In this document: piece after piece, positions 38,496-47,438 of the stretch | How the letters are laid out: every line of letters starts with the position of its first letter | How positions within the stretch are numbered: position 1 is the first letter of the stretch | Translations under genes and position numbers: made by a program | The notes under the pieces: generated by a model | Database searches by the model: none | Seen by the model: only the letters and a program-made list of their open reading frames with translations | Told to the model about the DNA's origin: nothing | Source: Streptomyces sp. NBC_01723 | GTDB taxonomy: Bacteria; Actinomycetota; Actinomycetes; Streptomycetales; Streptomycetaceae | Direction of reading: 5' to 3' | Assembly: GCF_036246005.1 (NCBI RefSeq) | Contig: NZ_CP109171.1 | Location: forward strand, 6,684,001-6,748,000 | DNA: 64,000 nucleotides

Positions 38496-39764
38496 GTGAG
38501 CGAAGACAGAACCGCACGGATCACCCCGGCGTTCCCAGAACGCCGCTGGCTGCTGCCGTCGGCGCTGATCGAACAACTCGATCCCACCTCCGGCCCCGGG
38601 TCCTCGGGGTGGTGGTCCCGGCGGCCCCGGCGCACCGCCCGCGACTGGATGGTCGACTTCACCTGCTTCCTGATCGCCGTCGTGGTCGGCCTCCTCGGCG
38701 CGGACGCGCTGGAGAACGAGCCGAACCTCTCGCACGGCATGGAGGCCGCCGACCAGCTGATCGGCGCCCTCGCCTGCGCCGCCGTCTGGCTACGGCGCCG
38801 GTGGCCGGTCGGGCTGGCCGTCGCCATGCTGCCCATCGCCTTCGTCTCGATCACCTCGAGCGGTACCACCCTGGTCGCCCTGTTCACCGTGGCCGTGCAC
38901 CGGCCTTTCCGCTACGTGGCCTGGGTGGCGGGCGCCCAGATCGCACTCCAGCCCCTCCTCTACTGGGTGCGCCCCGACCCCGATCTGCCCTACCTCGGCG
39001 TCCTCGGCTTCGGCGTCCTGCTCACCGCCGCGGTGGTCGGCTGGGGCATGCTCGCCCGTTCCAAACGGCAGCTCATGCTCAGCCTCCGCGACCGGGCCCG
39101 ACGCGCCGAGACCGAGGCGCGGCTGCGGGCGGAGCAGGCACAGCGGCTCGCGCGGGAGGCCATCGCCCGCGAGATGCACGACGTCCTCGCGCACCGGCTG
39201 ACGCTGCTCAGCGTGCACGCGGGCGCCCTGGAGTTCCGCCCCGACGCGCCCCGGGAGGAGGTGGTGCGCGCGGCCGGCGTCATCCGGGAGAGCGCGCACG
39301 AGGCGCTCCAGGACCTGCGGGAGATCATCGGCGTGCTCCGCTCGGCGGAGTCCGACGACGCCGGGGGCCGCCCCCAGCCGACGCTCGCGGCACTCGACGC
39401 GCTGGTCACCGAGTCCCGGGAGGCCGGCATGAAGGTCACCCTCGCGGCTGGCGTCGCCGACCGCGCCGAGGTCCCCGCCTCCGTCGGCCGCACCGCCTAC
39501 CGCATCGCCCAGGAGGCCTTGACCAACGCCCGCAAGCACGCCCCCGGTACCGAGGTCACGGTCTCGGTCGGCGGAGCCCCGGGCGACGGACTCGCGATGT
39601 CGGTGCGCAACGGCCCGACCGACGGTGAGGTGCCCCACGTGCCCGGATCCGGACAGGGGCTGATCGGACTGACCGAGCGGGCCGCGCTCGCGGGCGGCAC
39701 CCTGGAGCACGGCGCCACGCCCGACGGGGGCTTCGAGGTACGGGCGTGGCTGCCATGGGGATGA
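38496..39764 (+). CDS. Membrane sensor histidine kinase, NarL/HisKA_3 type
   Basis: 422 residues. An N-terminal region with about four to six hydrophobic helices (~residues 55-200) is followed by a coiled stretch RRAETEARLRAEQAQRLARE, the H-box AREMHDVLAHRLTLL, and an ATPase domain with QEALTNARKHAPG (N) and GSGQGLIGLTERA (G). GTG 38496 is preferred; the in-frame GTG at 38451 would add an arginine-rich tail. Pairs with the response regulator 77 bp downstream. Signal unknown. Confidence 0.87.
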   Translation: MSEDRTARITPAFPERRWLLPSALIEQLDPTSGPGSSGWWSRRPRRTARDWMVDFTCFLIAVVVGLLGADALENEPNLSHGMEAADQLIGALACAAVWLRRRWPVGLAVAMLPIAFVSITSSGTTLVALFTVAVHRPFRYVAWVAGAQIALQPLLYWVRPDPDLPYLGVLGFGVLLTAAVVGWGMLARSKRQLMLSLRDRARRAETEARLRAEQAQRLAREAIAREMHDVLAHRLTLLSVHAGALEFRPDAPREEVVRAAGVIRESAHEALQDLREIIGVLRSAESDDAGGRPQPTLAALDALVTESREAGMKVTLAAGVADRAEVPASVGRTAYRIAQEALTNARKHAPGTEVTVSVGGAPGDGLAMSVRNGPTDGEVPHVPGSGQGLIGLTERAALAGGTLEHGATPDGGFEVRAWLPWG

Positions 39765-39841
39765 GCCCGGCACCGGCGGCCGGCCGGGGCTCTGTCCACA
39801 GGGCGAACTCGGCCGTCGGCAACCGTGATTACGTATGGCCC

Positions 39842-40522
39842 ATGACTGCGATCAGACTGCTCATCGTCGATGACGACCCGCTGGTGCGGGCCGGGCTGTC
39901 CTTCATGCTGGGCGGCGCCGACGACGTCGAGATCGTCGGCGAGGCCGCCGACGGCGACGAGGTCGAGGCGCTCGTCGACCGCAGCCACCCGGACGTGGTC
40001 CTCATGGACATCCGGATGCCGGTGGTCGACGGCCTGACGGCGACCGAGCGGCTGCGCGGCCGCGCGGAGGCCCCGCAGATCATCGTGCTCACCACCTTCC
40101 ACGCCGACGAACAGGTGCTGCGGGCGCTGCGCGCGGGCGCCGCCGGGTTCGTCCTCAAGGACACCCCGCCCGCGGAGATCCTGGACGCCGTGCGCAGGGT
40201 CGCCGCCGGTGATCCCGTCCTGTCGCCCGCCGTGACCCGCCGGTTGATGGACCAGGCGGCCGCGGGCACCGCCGACACGCGCCGCACCCGCGCGCGTGCC
40301 CGCCTCGACACCCTCAACGACCGCGAACGCGAGGTCGCCGTCGCGGTCGGCCGGGGACTGGCCAACGCCGCCATCGCGACGGAGCTGTTCATGAGCGTCG
40401 CCACCGTCAAGACCCACGTCTCCCGCGTCCTGGCCAAGCTGGACCTCGGCAACCGGGTCCAGATCGCCCTTCTGGCACACGACGCGGGCCTGCTGGAGGG
40501 ATACCAGGAGGACGGCCGGTAG
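39842..40522 (+). CDS. NarL/LuxR-family response regulator
   Basis: 226 residues. Receiver domain with LIVDDDPLVRAG (acidic pocket), VVLMDIRMP (phospho-acceptor Asp), TTFH and KDTPP. The C-terminal LuxR helix-turn-helix is LNDREREVAVAVGRGLANAAIA..MSVATVKTHVSRVLAKL. ATG 39842. Works with the kinase at 38496-39764. Targets unknown. Confidence 0.88.
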   Translation: MTAIRLLIVDDDPLVRAGLSFMLGGADDVEIVGEAADGDEVEALVDRSHPDVVLMDIRMPVVDGLTATERLRGRAEAPQIIVLTTFHADEQVLRALRAGAAGFVLKDTPPAEILDAVRRVAAGDPVLSPAVTRRLMDQAAAGTADTRRTRARARLDTLNDREREVAVAVGRGLANAAIATELFMSVATVKTHVSRVLAKLDLGNRVQIALLAHDAGLLEGYQEDGR

Positions 40523-40554
40523 GGGGCCGGGAGAGCGGGCCCGGACGTGTCCGC

Positions 40555-41577
40555 TCAACCCGCCAGGGACGCCGCGCCCCCGGGGACCTCGGCCAGCCGT
40601 ACGGGTCTGCGCTCGCGGCGGGAGATGTCGCAGGCCTCGGCGACACGCAGGGCCTGGAGAGCCTCGCGGCCGTCGCACGGGTTGGCCCGCTCACCGCGCA
40701 CGACCTCCACGAAGGTGGCCAGCTCGGCCTCGTAGGCGGGCCCGAACCGTTCCACGAAGCCCGTCCACGGCTTGTCCGCGGCCGGGGGACCGGTCGGCTC
40801 GGTGGACGCGATCGGCGTACGGTCGTCCAGACCGACGACGATCTGGTCCAGCTCCCCGGCCAGCTCCATGCGGACGTCGTACCCCGCCCCGTTCAGCCGC
40901 GTCGCCGTCACCGTGGCCAGCGTCCCGTCGTCCAGCGTGAGCAGCGCGGCGCCGGTGTCCACGTCGTCCGCCGCGCGGAACATCGGCGGCCCGGCGTCCG
41001 ACCCGGCGGCGTAGACGTCGGCGACCTCCCGCCCGGTCACCCAGCGAAGGACGTCGAAGTCGTGGATGAGCGTGTCCCGGTAGAGCCCGCCGGACTGCGG
41101 CAGGTACTCGGCCGGCGGCGGGGCCTGGTCGCTCGTCACCGCCCGGACGGTGTGCAGCCGGCCGAGCCGCCCGGCCCGCACCGCCTCCCGGGCCCCCTTG
41201 TACCCGGCGTCGAAGCGCCGCTGGAACCCCATCTGGAGCACCGTCCCGGCCGCCTCCACCTCGGCGATCGCCTGCAACGTGCCGGTCAGGTCCAGCGCGA
41301 TGGGCTTCTCGCAGAACACCGGCAGCCCCGAGCGTGCTGCCCGACCGATCAGTTCGGCGTGGGCCGGTGTCGCCGTGGTGATCACCACGGCGTCCACGCC
41401 CCACCGGAAGATCTCGTCCACTCCGGGTGCCGCAGTCTCCCCCAGCCGGTGAGCCAGATCCTGGGCCCGCGTGAGGTCGGCGTCCGTGAGGATCAGGGAT
41501 CCCACGTCGCGGTGGCGGCTGAGCGTGTTGGCGTGAACGGTGCCGATACGGCCCGTCCCGATGACCCCGATGCGCAT
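40555..41577 (-). CDS. Gfo/Idh/MocA oxidoreductase, inositol 2-dehydrogenase-like
   Basis: 340 residues. Rossmann motif IGVIGTGRIGTVHA, then FCEKPIALDL (catalytic Lys of EKP), MGFQRRFDAGY and GGLYRDTLIHDFDVLRW with the H-D pair; these are closest to IolG. It would oxidise myo-inositol or another sugar with NAD. It is divergent from the GntR gene and shares a TGTCCGGACA operator, so it belongs with the ABC transporter and ROK kinase as a sugar-use set. Confidence 0.82.
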   Translation of the reverse strand: MRIGVIGTGRIGTVHANTLSRHRDVGSLILTDADLTRAQDLAHRLGETAAPGVDEIFRWGVDAVVITTATPAHAELIGRAARSGLPVFCEKPIALDLTGTLQAIAEVEAAGTVLQMGFQRRFDAGYKGAREAVRAGRLGRLHTVRAVTSDQAPPPAEYLPQSGGLYRDTLIHDFDVLRWVTGREVADVYAAGSDAGPPMFRAADDVDTGAALLTLDDGTLATVTATRLNGAGYDVRMELAGELDQIVVGLDDRTPIASTEPTGPPAADKPWTGFVERFGPAYEAELATFVEVVRGERANPCDGREALQALRVAEACDISRRERRPVRLAEVPGGAASLAG

Positions 41578-41618
41578 GGAATCAAAGTGGGCTCACAGCC
41601 CGCACCCTGTCAATGCGT

Positions 41619-41631
41619 ATGTCCGGACAAT
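41619..41631. promoter_or_regulatory. GntR operator between dehydrogenase and regulator genes
   Basis: ATGTCCGGACAAT contains the perfect dyad TGTCCGGACA. The identical 13-mer recurs at 42487-42499 before the transporter operon, which ties both to one regulator, most simply the GntR protein encoded between them. Confidence 0.7.
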
Positions 41632-41667
41632 CGAACTACACAACTTCCCGTCAACTGCGCACGGAGC

Positions 41668-41673
41668 TACGCT
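41668..41673 (+). promoter_or_regulatory. -10 box, leaderless promoter of the GntR gene
   Basis: TACGCT ends six bases before GTG 41680, with no Shine-Dalgarno sequence. Confidence 0.4.
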
Positions 41674-41679
41674 CGGCCC

Positions 41680-42444
41680 GTGCCGAAACCAGAAGTGGAC
41701 CCCACCGTGTCGCTGGAGCTCAGCGTGGATCGCAGCAGCCCCGTGCCGCTGTACTTCCAGCTGTCGCAGCAGCTGGAGGCGGCGATCGAGCACGGCGCGC
41801 TGACCCCGGGCAGCCTGCTGGGCAACGAGATCGAGCTGGCCGCCCGGCTCGGTCTGTCCCGGCCCACCGTCCGCCAGGCCATCCAGTCGCTCGTCGACAA
41901 GGGCCTGCTGGTGCGCCGCCGGGGCGTCGGCACCCAGGTCGTGCACAGCAAGGTCAGGCGCCCGCTGGAACTCAGCAGCCTCTACGACGACCTGGAGGCC
42001 GCGGGCCAGCGCCCCGCCACGAAAGTCCTGGTCAACACGGTCGTCCCGGCGACCGTGGAGACCGCCGCCGTACTCGGCGTGACCGAGGGAACCGACGTGC
42101 ACCGCGTCGAGCGGCTGCGGCTGACCCACGGGGAACCGATGGCGTACCTGTGCAACTACCTGCCCTCCGGTCTCCTCGACCTCGACACCGGCCAGCTGGA
42201 GGCCACCGGCCTGTACCGCCTGATGCGCGCCGCCGGGATCACCCTGCACAGCGCCCGCCAGTCCATCGGCGCCCGCGCCGCCACCGCCGACGAGGCCGAA
42301 CGGCTCGGCGAGGAGGAGGGAGCCCCCCTGCTCACGATGGAACGCACCACGTTCGACGACACGGGACGCGCGGTGGAGTTCGGCACGCACACCTACCGCC
42401 CCTCCCGGTACTCCTTCGAGTTCCAGCTCCTCGTACGGCCCTGA
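41680..42444 (+). CDS. GntR-family regulator, HutC/UTRA subfamily
   Basis: 254 residues. The winged helix VPLYFQLSQQLEAAIEHGAL..LGLSRPTVRQAIQSLVDKGL is followed by a UTRA ligand domain from ~residue 90 to the end (VHRVERLRLTHGEPMAYLCNYLP, TERTTFDD-like MERTTFDDTGRAVEFGTHTYRP). Likely represses the flanking dehydrogenase and transporter until sugar binds. The dyad TGTCCGGACA flanks it on both sides. Confidence 0.88.
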   Translation: MPKPEVDPTVSLELSVDRSSPVPLYFQLSQQLEAAIEHGALTPGSLLGNEIELAARLGLSRPTVRQAIQSLVDKGLLVRRRGVGTQVVHSKVRRPLELSSLYDDLEAAGQRPATKVLVNTVVPATVETAAVLGVTEGTDVHRVERLRLTHGEPMAYLCNYLPSGLLDLDTGQLEATGLYRLMRAAGITLHSARQSIGARAATADEAERLGEEEGAPLLTMERTTFDDTGRAVEFGTHTYRPSRYSFEFQLLVRP

Positions 42445-42486
42445 GCCGCTCCCTCCGGCCGCCGCTCGCCGCGCGGGTTCGTCGCA

Positions 42487-42499
42487 ATGTCCGGACAAT
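42487..42499. promoter_or_regulatory. GntR operator before the sugar ABC operon
   Basis: A second copy of ATGTCCGGACAAT, identical to 41619-41631. A related half-site TGTCGGACAAT follows at 42542-42552. Confidence 0.7.
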
Positions 42500-42637
42500 G
42501 TGACCGTCGCCCGATCCCCGGAGGTAGACGCTCCGCTTGTGTGTCGGACAATGGGGCGTTTGGGGCTTCCCGGCCCCCGGCCGGAGCCTCGGGCGCCCGG
42601 CACGCACAGCACGGCACAGCAAGAAGGGCACGGCCTC

Positions 42638-43642
42638 GTGGCACGGTTTCGGACCTGGGTAGGCATCGCGCTGGCAGGAGCACTGTCGGTGTCCCTGGCC
42701 GGGTGCAGCAGCACTGGCGGCAAGCGGGCCGAGGACGCCCGCAAGGCCGCGTCGGCCCAGGGGCAGGCGGCGGTGAACACGCCCCGCTGGACCTTCGCGA
42801 TGATCACCCACTCGGGTGACGGCGACACCTTCTGGGACATCGTCCAGAGCGGCGCCGAGCAGGCCGCGGTGAAGGACAACATCAACTTCCTGTACTCCCA
42901 CGACGACGAGGCCCAGCAGCAGGCGCAGCTGGTGAACGCCGCCATCGACAAGAAGGTCGACGGGATCATCGTCACGCTGGCCAAGCCGGACGCCATGAAG
43001 TCCGCCCTCGACCGCGCCCGCAAGGCGGGCATCCCCGTGATCACCGTGAACTCCGGGTCCGAGGAGTCGAAGGCGTTCGGCGCCCTCACCCACGTCGGCC
43101 AGGACGAGACGATCGCCGGCGAGGCGGTCGGCGAGGAACTGAACGAGCGAGGCCGCGAGCAGGCCCTCTGCGTGCTCCACGAGCAGGGCAACGTCGGCCA
43201 CGAGCAGCGCTGCGACGGCGTCGAGAAGACCTTCGACGGCAAGGTCCAGCGGCTCTACGTCAACGGCACCAGCATGCCGGACGTGCAGTCCGCCATCGAG
43301 GCCAAGCTCCAGACCGACAAGGCCGTCGACGCGGTGGTCACCCTCGGCGCCCCCTACGCCGACACCGCGGTGAAGGCCAAGCAGGGCGCGGGCAGCGAGG
43401 CCGAGATCGACACCTTCGACCTCAACGCCAAGGTGGCGGCCGGCCTCGCGGACGGCACCCTCGGCTTCGCGGTCGACCAGCAGCCCTACCTCCAGGGCTA
43501 CGAGGCCGTCGACCTGCTGTGGCTGAACAAGTACAACGCCGACGTCCTGGGCGGCGGCCGCCCGGTGCTCACCGGGCCGCAGATCATCACCAAGGACGAC
43601 GCCGCCGCGCTCTCCGAGTACACCGAGCGGGGCACCCGATGA
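42638..43642 (+). CDS. Sugar ABC transporter substrate-binding lipoprotein (RbsB-like)
   Basis: 334 residues. Signal peptide with lipobox LAGC (Cys ~24), so it is anchored outside the membrane. Two-lobed periplasmic-binding fold type I: FAMITHSGDGDTFWDIVQSGAEQAA, DGIIVTLAKPDAMKSAL, GIPVITVNSGSEES and VDQQPYLQGYEAVDLLW. Ligand is probably a pentose, hexose or inositol. GTG 42638. Its stop overlaps the permease ATG. Confidence 0.88.
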   Translation: MARFRTWVGIALAGALSVSLAGCSSTGGKRAEDARKAASAQGQAAVNTPRWTFAMITHSGDGDTFWDIVQSGAEQAAVKDNINFLYSHDDEAQQQAQLVNAAIDKKVDGIIVTLAKPDAMKSALDRARKAGIPVITVNSGSEESKAFGALTHVGQDETIAGEAVGEELNERGREQALCVLHEQGNVGHEQRCDGVEKTFDGKVQRLYVNGTSMPDVQSAIEAKLQTDKAVDAVVTLGAPYADTAVKAKQGAGSEAEIDTFDLNAKVAAGLADGTLGFAVDQQPYLQGYEAVDLLWLNKYNADVLGGGRPVLTGPQIITKDDAAALSEYTERGTR

Positions 43643-44682
43643 GCGCGGGCACGGACGTGACCACCGCTGACGAAAGGATTCTGCAGACCTCTCCGCTGCG
43701 GAAACTCCTGGGCCGCCCCGAACTGGGCTCCGTCGTCGGCGCCATCGCCGTCTTCGTGTTCTTCGCCTTCTTCGCCGACAGCTTCCTGCAGGCCGCCAGC
43801 CTCAGCACGGTGCTCTACGCCGCCTCGACGATCGGCATCATGGCCGTCCCGGTGGCGCTGCTGATGATCGGCGGCGAGTTCGACCTGTCGGCCGGCGTCA
43901 TGGTCACCTCGTCGGCCCTGGTGTCATCGATGTTCAGCTACCAGATGACCGCCAACGTCTGGGTCGGCGTCGGCGTGTCCCTGCTGGTCACGCTGGTGAT
44001 CGGCGCCTTCAACGGCTTCATGCTGACCCGCACCGAACTGCCCAGCTTCATCATCACGCTGGGCACCTTCCTGATGCTGACCGGCCTGAACCTGGGCTTC
44101 ACCAAGCTGATCGACGGCACCGTCTCCACCAAGTCGATCGCCGACATGGAGGGCTTCCCCTCCGCCCGCGACGTCTTCGCGTCCACGATCACCGTCGGCG
44201 GCGTCGGCTTCAAGGTGACCATCCTGTGGTGGCTCGCCCTGGTCGCCGTCGCCAGCTGGATCCTGCTGCGCACCCGCGCCGGCAACTGGATCTTCGCGGT
44301 CGGCGGCAACAAGGACGCCGCCCGCGCGGTGGGCGTCCCGGTCACCAGGACAAAGATCGGCCTCTACATGGGCGTCGGCTTCGGCGCCTGGATCTCGGGC
44401 CAGCACCTGCTCTTCTCCTACGACGTCGTCCAGTCCGGCGAGGGCGTCGGCAACGAGCTGATCTACATCATCGCGGCCGTCATCGGCGGCTGCCTGATCA
44501 CCGGCGGCTACGGCAGCGCCGTCGGCTCGGCGGTCGGCGCGTTCATCTTCGGCATGACCAGCAAGGGCATCGTCTTCGCCGAGTGGAACCCCGACTGGTT
44601 CAAGTTCTTCCTCGGAGCGATGCTGCTCCTCGCGACCCTGCTCAACGCCTGGGTCCGCAAGCGCGCGGAGGCCACCAAATGA
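43639..44682 (+). CDS. Sugar ABC transporter permease (RbsC/BPD_transp_2)
   Basis: 347 residues, about nine to ten membrane helices. [19 protein letters not shown] is the family signature, with [21 protein letters not shown] (the EAA-like loop contacting the ATPase). ATG overlaps the previous stop (ATGA), and its own stop overlaps the next ATG, so the three transporter genes are translationally coupled. Confidence 0.9.
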   Translation: MSAGTDVTTADERILQTSPLRKLLGRPELGSVVGAIAVFVFFAFFADSFLQAASLSTVLYAASTIGIMAVPVALLMIGGEFDLSAGVMVTSSALVSSMFSYQMTANVWVGVGVSLLVTLVIGAFNGFMLTRTELPSFIITLGTFLMLTGLNLGFTKLIDGTVSTKSIADMEGFPSARDVFASTITVGGVGFKVTILWWLALVAVASWILLRTRAGNWIFAVGGNKDAARAVGVPVTRTKIGLYMGVGFGAWISGQHLLFSYDVVQSGEGVGNELIYIIAAVIGGCLITGGYGSAVGSAVGAFIFGMTSKGIVFAEWNPDWFKFFLGAMLLLATLLNAWVRKRAEATK

Positions 44683-45473
44683 CGCAGACCCCGGCACCCC
44701 AGGCGCTCGTCGAGCTGTCCGGCGTCAGCAAGAACTACGGCAACGTACGCGCCCTCGAAGGCGTGTCCCTCCAAGTGCACGCGGGTGAGATCACCTGCGT
44801 CCTGGGCGACAACGGCGCGGGCAAGTCGACCCTCATCAAGATCATCTCCGGGCTGCACCAGCACGACGGCGGCATCCTCGCCCTCGACGGCGAGGAGACC
44901 CGCCTCGGCTCCCCGCGCGAGGCCCTGGACCGCGGCATCGCCACCGTCTACCAGGACCTCGCCGTCGTCCCGCTGATGCCGGTCTGGCGCAACTTCTTCC
45001 TCGGCTCCGAGCCCCGCAAGGGCGTCGCCCCGTTCAAGCGCATGGACGTCGACCACATGCGCCGCACCACCCACGCGGAGCTCCTGCGCATGGGCATCGA
45101 CCTGCGCGACGTCGACCAGCCCATCGGCACCCTCTCCGGCGGCGAACGCCAGTGCGTGGCGATCGCACGCGCGGTGTACTTCGGAGCGAAGGTGCTCGTC
45201 CTGGACGAGCCGACCGCCGCCCTCGGCGTGAAGCAGTCCGGCGTCGTCCTGAAGTACGTGGCGGCCGCCCGCGACCAGGGTCTGGGTGTCGTCCTCATCA
45301 CCCACAACCCGCACCACGCGTACCTGGTCGGGGACCGATTCATCCTCCTGAAGCGCGGCACGATGGTCGGCAACCACGAGCGCGAGGACATCACCCTGGA
45401 CGAGCTGACGCGCCAGATGGCGGGCGGAAACGAGCTGGACGATCTACGCCACGAACTGCAACGCCCCTCTTAG
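44679..45473 (+). CDS. Sugar ABC transporter ATPase, single-domain
   Basis: 264 residues. Walker [10 protein letters not shown], signature [15 protein letters not shown], Walker [12 protein letters not shown], and the H-loop LITHN. Unlike RbsA/AraG it has one nucleotide-binding domain, so it should work as a homodimer (FrcA-like). Coupled to the permease by ATGA overlap. Confidence 0.9.
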   Translation: MTQTPAPQALVELSGVSKNYGNVRALEGVSLQVHAGEITCVLGDNGAGKSTLIKIISGLHQHDGGILALDGEETRLGSPREALDRGIATVYQDLAVVPLMPVWRNFFLGSEPRKGVAPFKRMDVDHMRRTTHAELLRMGIDLRDVDQPIGTLSGGERQCVAIARAVYFGAKVLVLDEPTAALGVKQSGVVLKYVAAARDQGLGVVLITHNPHHAYLVGDRFILLKRGTMVGNHEREDITLDELTRQMAGGNELDDLRHELQRPS

Positions 45474-45545
45474 GGGCGCGGGGCTGTGTCAAGGGCGGCG
45501 CCGCCGCGGGGCGCGACCAGCCACAACGCACCCGCAGACGGCAAT
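45474..45545. repeat. Streptomyces-type intergenic GC palindrome element
   Basis: GGGGCGCGGGGCTGTGTC, then GGCGGCGCCGCCG and GCGCGACCAGCCACAACGCA. From memory this string, with small changes, occurs in many Streptomyces intergenic regions. It can fold and may act as a transcription attenuator between the ABC operon and the ROK gene. Confidence 0.5.
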
Positions 45546-45611
45546 GAACCGGTGACGCCACCCCCTGTCCCATTCGGCACCCGGCCCGAGGGTGCGGCAC
45601 AATCGCACCCG

Positions 45612-46760
45612 ATGAGCACCTACCGCGACTTCACCGCCCCCATCGGATCCCGCCGCGCCCCGGTCCTGCGCACCGTGGGCACGAGGGAACGCCGCTCGCA
45701 CCTGACGGCACCCCGCGTGCCCACGGTCGGCATCGACATCGGCGGCACGAAGGTCATGGCGGGCGTCGTCGACGCCGACGGCAACATCCTGGAGCGCCTG
45801 CGCACGGAGACCCCGGACAAGTCCAAGAGCCCGAAGGTGGTCGAGGACACCATCGTCGAGCTGGTCCTGGACCTCTCCGACCGGCACGACGTGCACGCCG
45901 TCGGCATCGGCGCGGCAGGCTGGGTCGACGCCGACCGCAACCGCGTGCTGTTCGCCCCCCACCTGTCCTGGCGCAACGAGCCGCTGCGCGACCGCATCGC
46001 CGGCCGCCTCGCGGTTCCCGTCCTGGTGGACAACGACGCCAACACCGCCGCCTGGGCCGAGTGGCGCTTCGGCGCCGGCCGCGGCGAGGACCACCTCGTC
46101 ATGATCACGCTCGGCACCGGCATCGGCGGCGCCATCCTGGAGGACGGCCAGGTCAAGCGGGGCAAGTACGGGGTCGCCGGTGAATTCGGGCACATGCAGG
46201 TGGTGCCCGGCGGTCACCGCTGCCCGTGCGGCAACCGCGGCTGCTGGGAGCAGTACAGCTCCGGAAACGCCCTGGTCAGGGAGGCCCGCGAGCTGGCCGC
46301 GGCCGACTCGCCGGTGGCGTACGGGATCATCGAGCACGTCAAGGGCAGCATCGGCGACATCACCGGCCCGATGATCACCGAGCTGGCCCGCGACGGCGAC
46401 GCCATGTGCGTCGAGCTGCTCCAGGACATCGGGCAGTGGCTCGGCGTCGGCATCGCCAACCTCGCCGCCGCCCTCGACCCGTCCTGCTTCGTGATCGGCG
46501 GCGGGGTCAGCGCCGCGGACGACCTGCTCATCGGTCCCGCACGCGACGCCTTCAAACGCCAGCTCACCGGCCGCGGCTACCGCCCCGAGGCCCGCATCGT
46601 CCGCGCCCAGCTGGGCCCCGAGGCCGGCATGGTGGGCGCCGCCGACCTGGCCCGGCTGGTGGCCCGCCGGTTCCGCCGCGCCAAGCGGCGCCGCGTGGAG
46701 CGGTACGAGCGCTACGAGCGGTACGCCGAGGCCCGCCGTACCTCCGGGGAGTCGCTGTGA
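45612..46760 (+). CDS. ROK-family sugar kinase (glucokinase-like)
   Basis: 382 residues. Phosphate-binding DIGGTKVMAGVVD, DNDANTAAWAEW with catalytic Asp, LGTGIGGAI, and the ROK zinc motif CPCGNRGCWEQYSSG. It would phosphorylate the imported hexose in the cytosol. A ~35-residue N-terminal extension and a basic C-terminal tail with ERY repeats (RVERYERYERYAE) exceed the family's usual length. ATG 45612, with CACAAT eight bases upstream as a weak leaderless promoter. It overlaps the next gene by four bases. Confidence 0.88.
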   Translation: MSTYRDFTAPIGSRRAPVLRTVGTRERRSHLTAPRVPTVGIDIGGTKVMAGVVDADGNILERLRTETPDKSKSPKVVEDTIVELVLDLSDRHDVHAVGIGAAGWVDADRNRVLFAPHLSWRNEPLRDRIAGRLAVPVLVDNDANTAAWAEWRFGAGRGEDHLVMITLGTGIGGAILEDGQVKRGKYGVAGEFGHMQVVPGGHRCPCGNRGCWEQYSSGNALVREARELAAADSPVAYGIIEHVKGSIGDITGPMITELARDGDAMCVELLQDIGQWLGVGIANLAAALDPSCFVIGGGVSAADDLLIGPARDAFKRQLTGRGYRPEARIVRAQLGPEAGMVGAADLARLVARRFRRAKRRRVERYERYERYAEARRTSGESL

Positions 46761-47338
46761 CCGAGACCCTGACCCACCAGGCCGGAACGCCGGAGGAACA
46801 CGGGCCACCGGCCGAGGACCGACGGCACATGATCCGGCGCCGGGCGCTGACGCTGCTCACCATCGTGCTGCTCATCGGCGTCCCCGCCGGCTACCTCGTG
46901 ATCTCCGCCAACCAGAGCCGCGACAGCGGCCGGCAGAAGGAGGCGAAGTACGCGGCGACCGGCATGACCCGGGGCTGGCCGTCCAAGCTCCAGCGCCGCA
47001 TCTACGAGCTGCCGGTCCCGGTGCCCTCCGAGAAGATCGCGTACTTCGAGACGAACAACTGGAAGACCAGCCGCCTCTACGTCCAGTTCCAGACCACCAA
47101 CGCCGGTCTGGACGCCTTCCTGGCCGGACTGGGCATCGACCGGGACGCGCTGGAGAAGGACAAGATCGCCATCAGCGACCGGGCCCAGCGGGTCACCGGC
47201 TGGAACTTCCGCGCCTCCAGCACCTGGTGGGGCGTGGTCAACGAGCAGCGGAACCCGGCACCGACCCAGGACGTCGTCGTGGACCTGGACGACCCGGACT
47301 ATCCGATGGTGTACGTCGTCTCGCGCACCGTTCCCTAG
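46757..47338 (+). CDS. Single-pass membrane protein, sugar-kinase-associated, unknown function
   Basis: 193 residues. A ~30-residue cytosolic head, one helix (ALTLLTIVLLIGVPAGYLVIS, ~31-51), and an extracellular domain with IYELPVPVPSEKIAYFETNNWKTSRLYVQF and VTGWNFRASSTWWGVVNEQ. The GTG overlaps the ROK gene stop (GTGA), so they are coupled. The family is conserved in streptomycetes without known function, as far as I can tell. Confidence 0.72.
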   Translation: MTETLTHQAGTPEEHGPPAEDRRHMIRRRALTLLTIVLLIGVPAGYLVISANQSRDSGRQKEAKYAATGMTRGWPSKLQRRIYELPVPVPSEKIAYFETNNWKTSRLYVQFQTTNAGLDAFLAGLGIDRDALEKDKIAISDRAQRVTGWNFRASSTWWGVVNEQRNPAPTQDVVVDLDDPDYPMVYVVSRTVP

Positions 47339-47438
47339 GGACGCTCGGGCCCGGTGGTCCGCCGGGGCCGATTGTCAGACCCCGCCCGTAGAGTCGAAGA
47401 CAGCTGATCGGGACCACGGGCGGGAGGTGACAGGACGT

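Noticed and set aside
46699..46732. Tandem 12-bp repeat as a mobile or regulatory repeat
   Set aside because: It is simply the coding sequence for the ERYERYERYAE tail of the ROK kinase.
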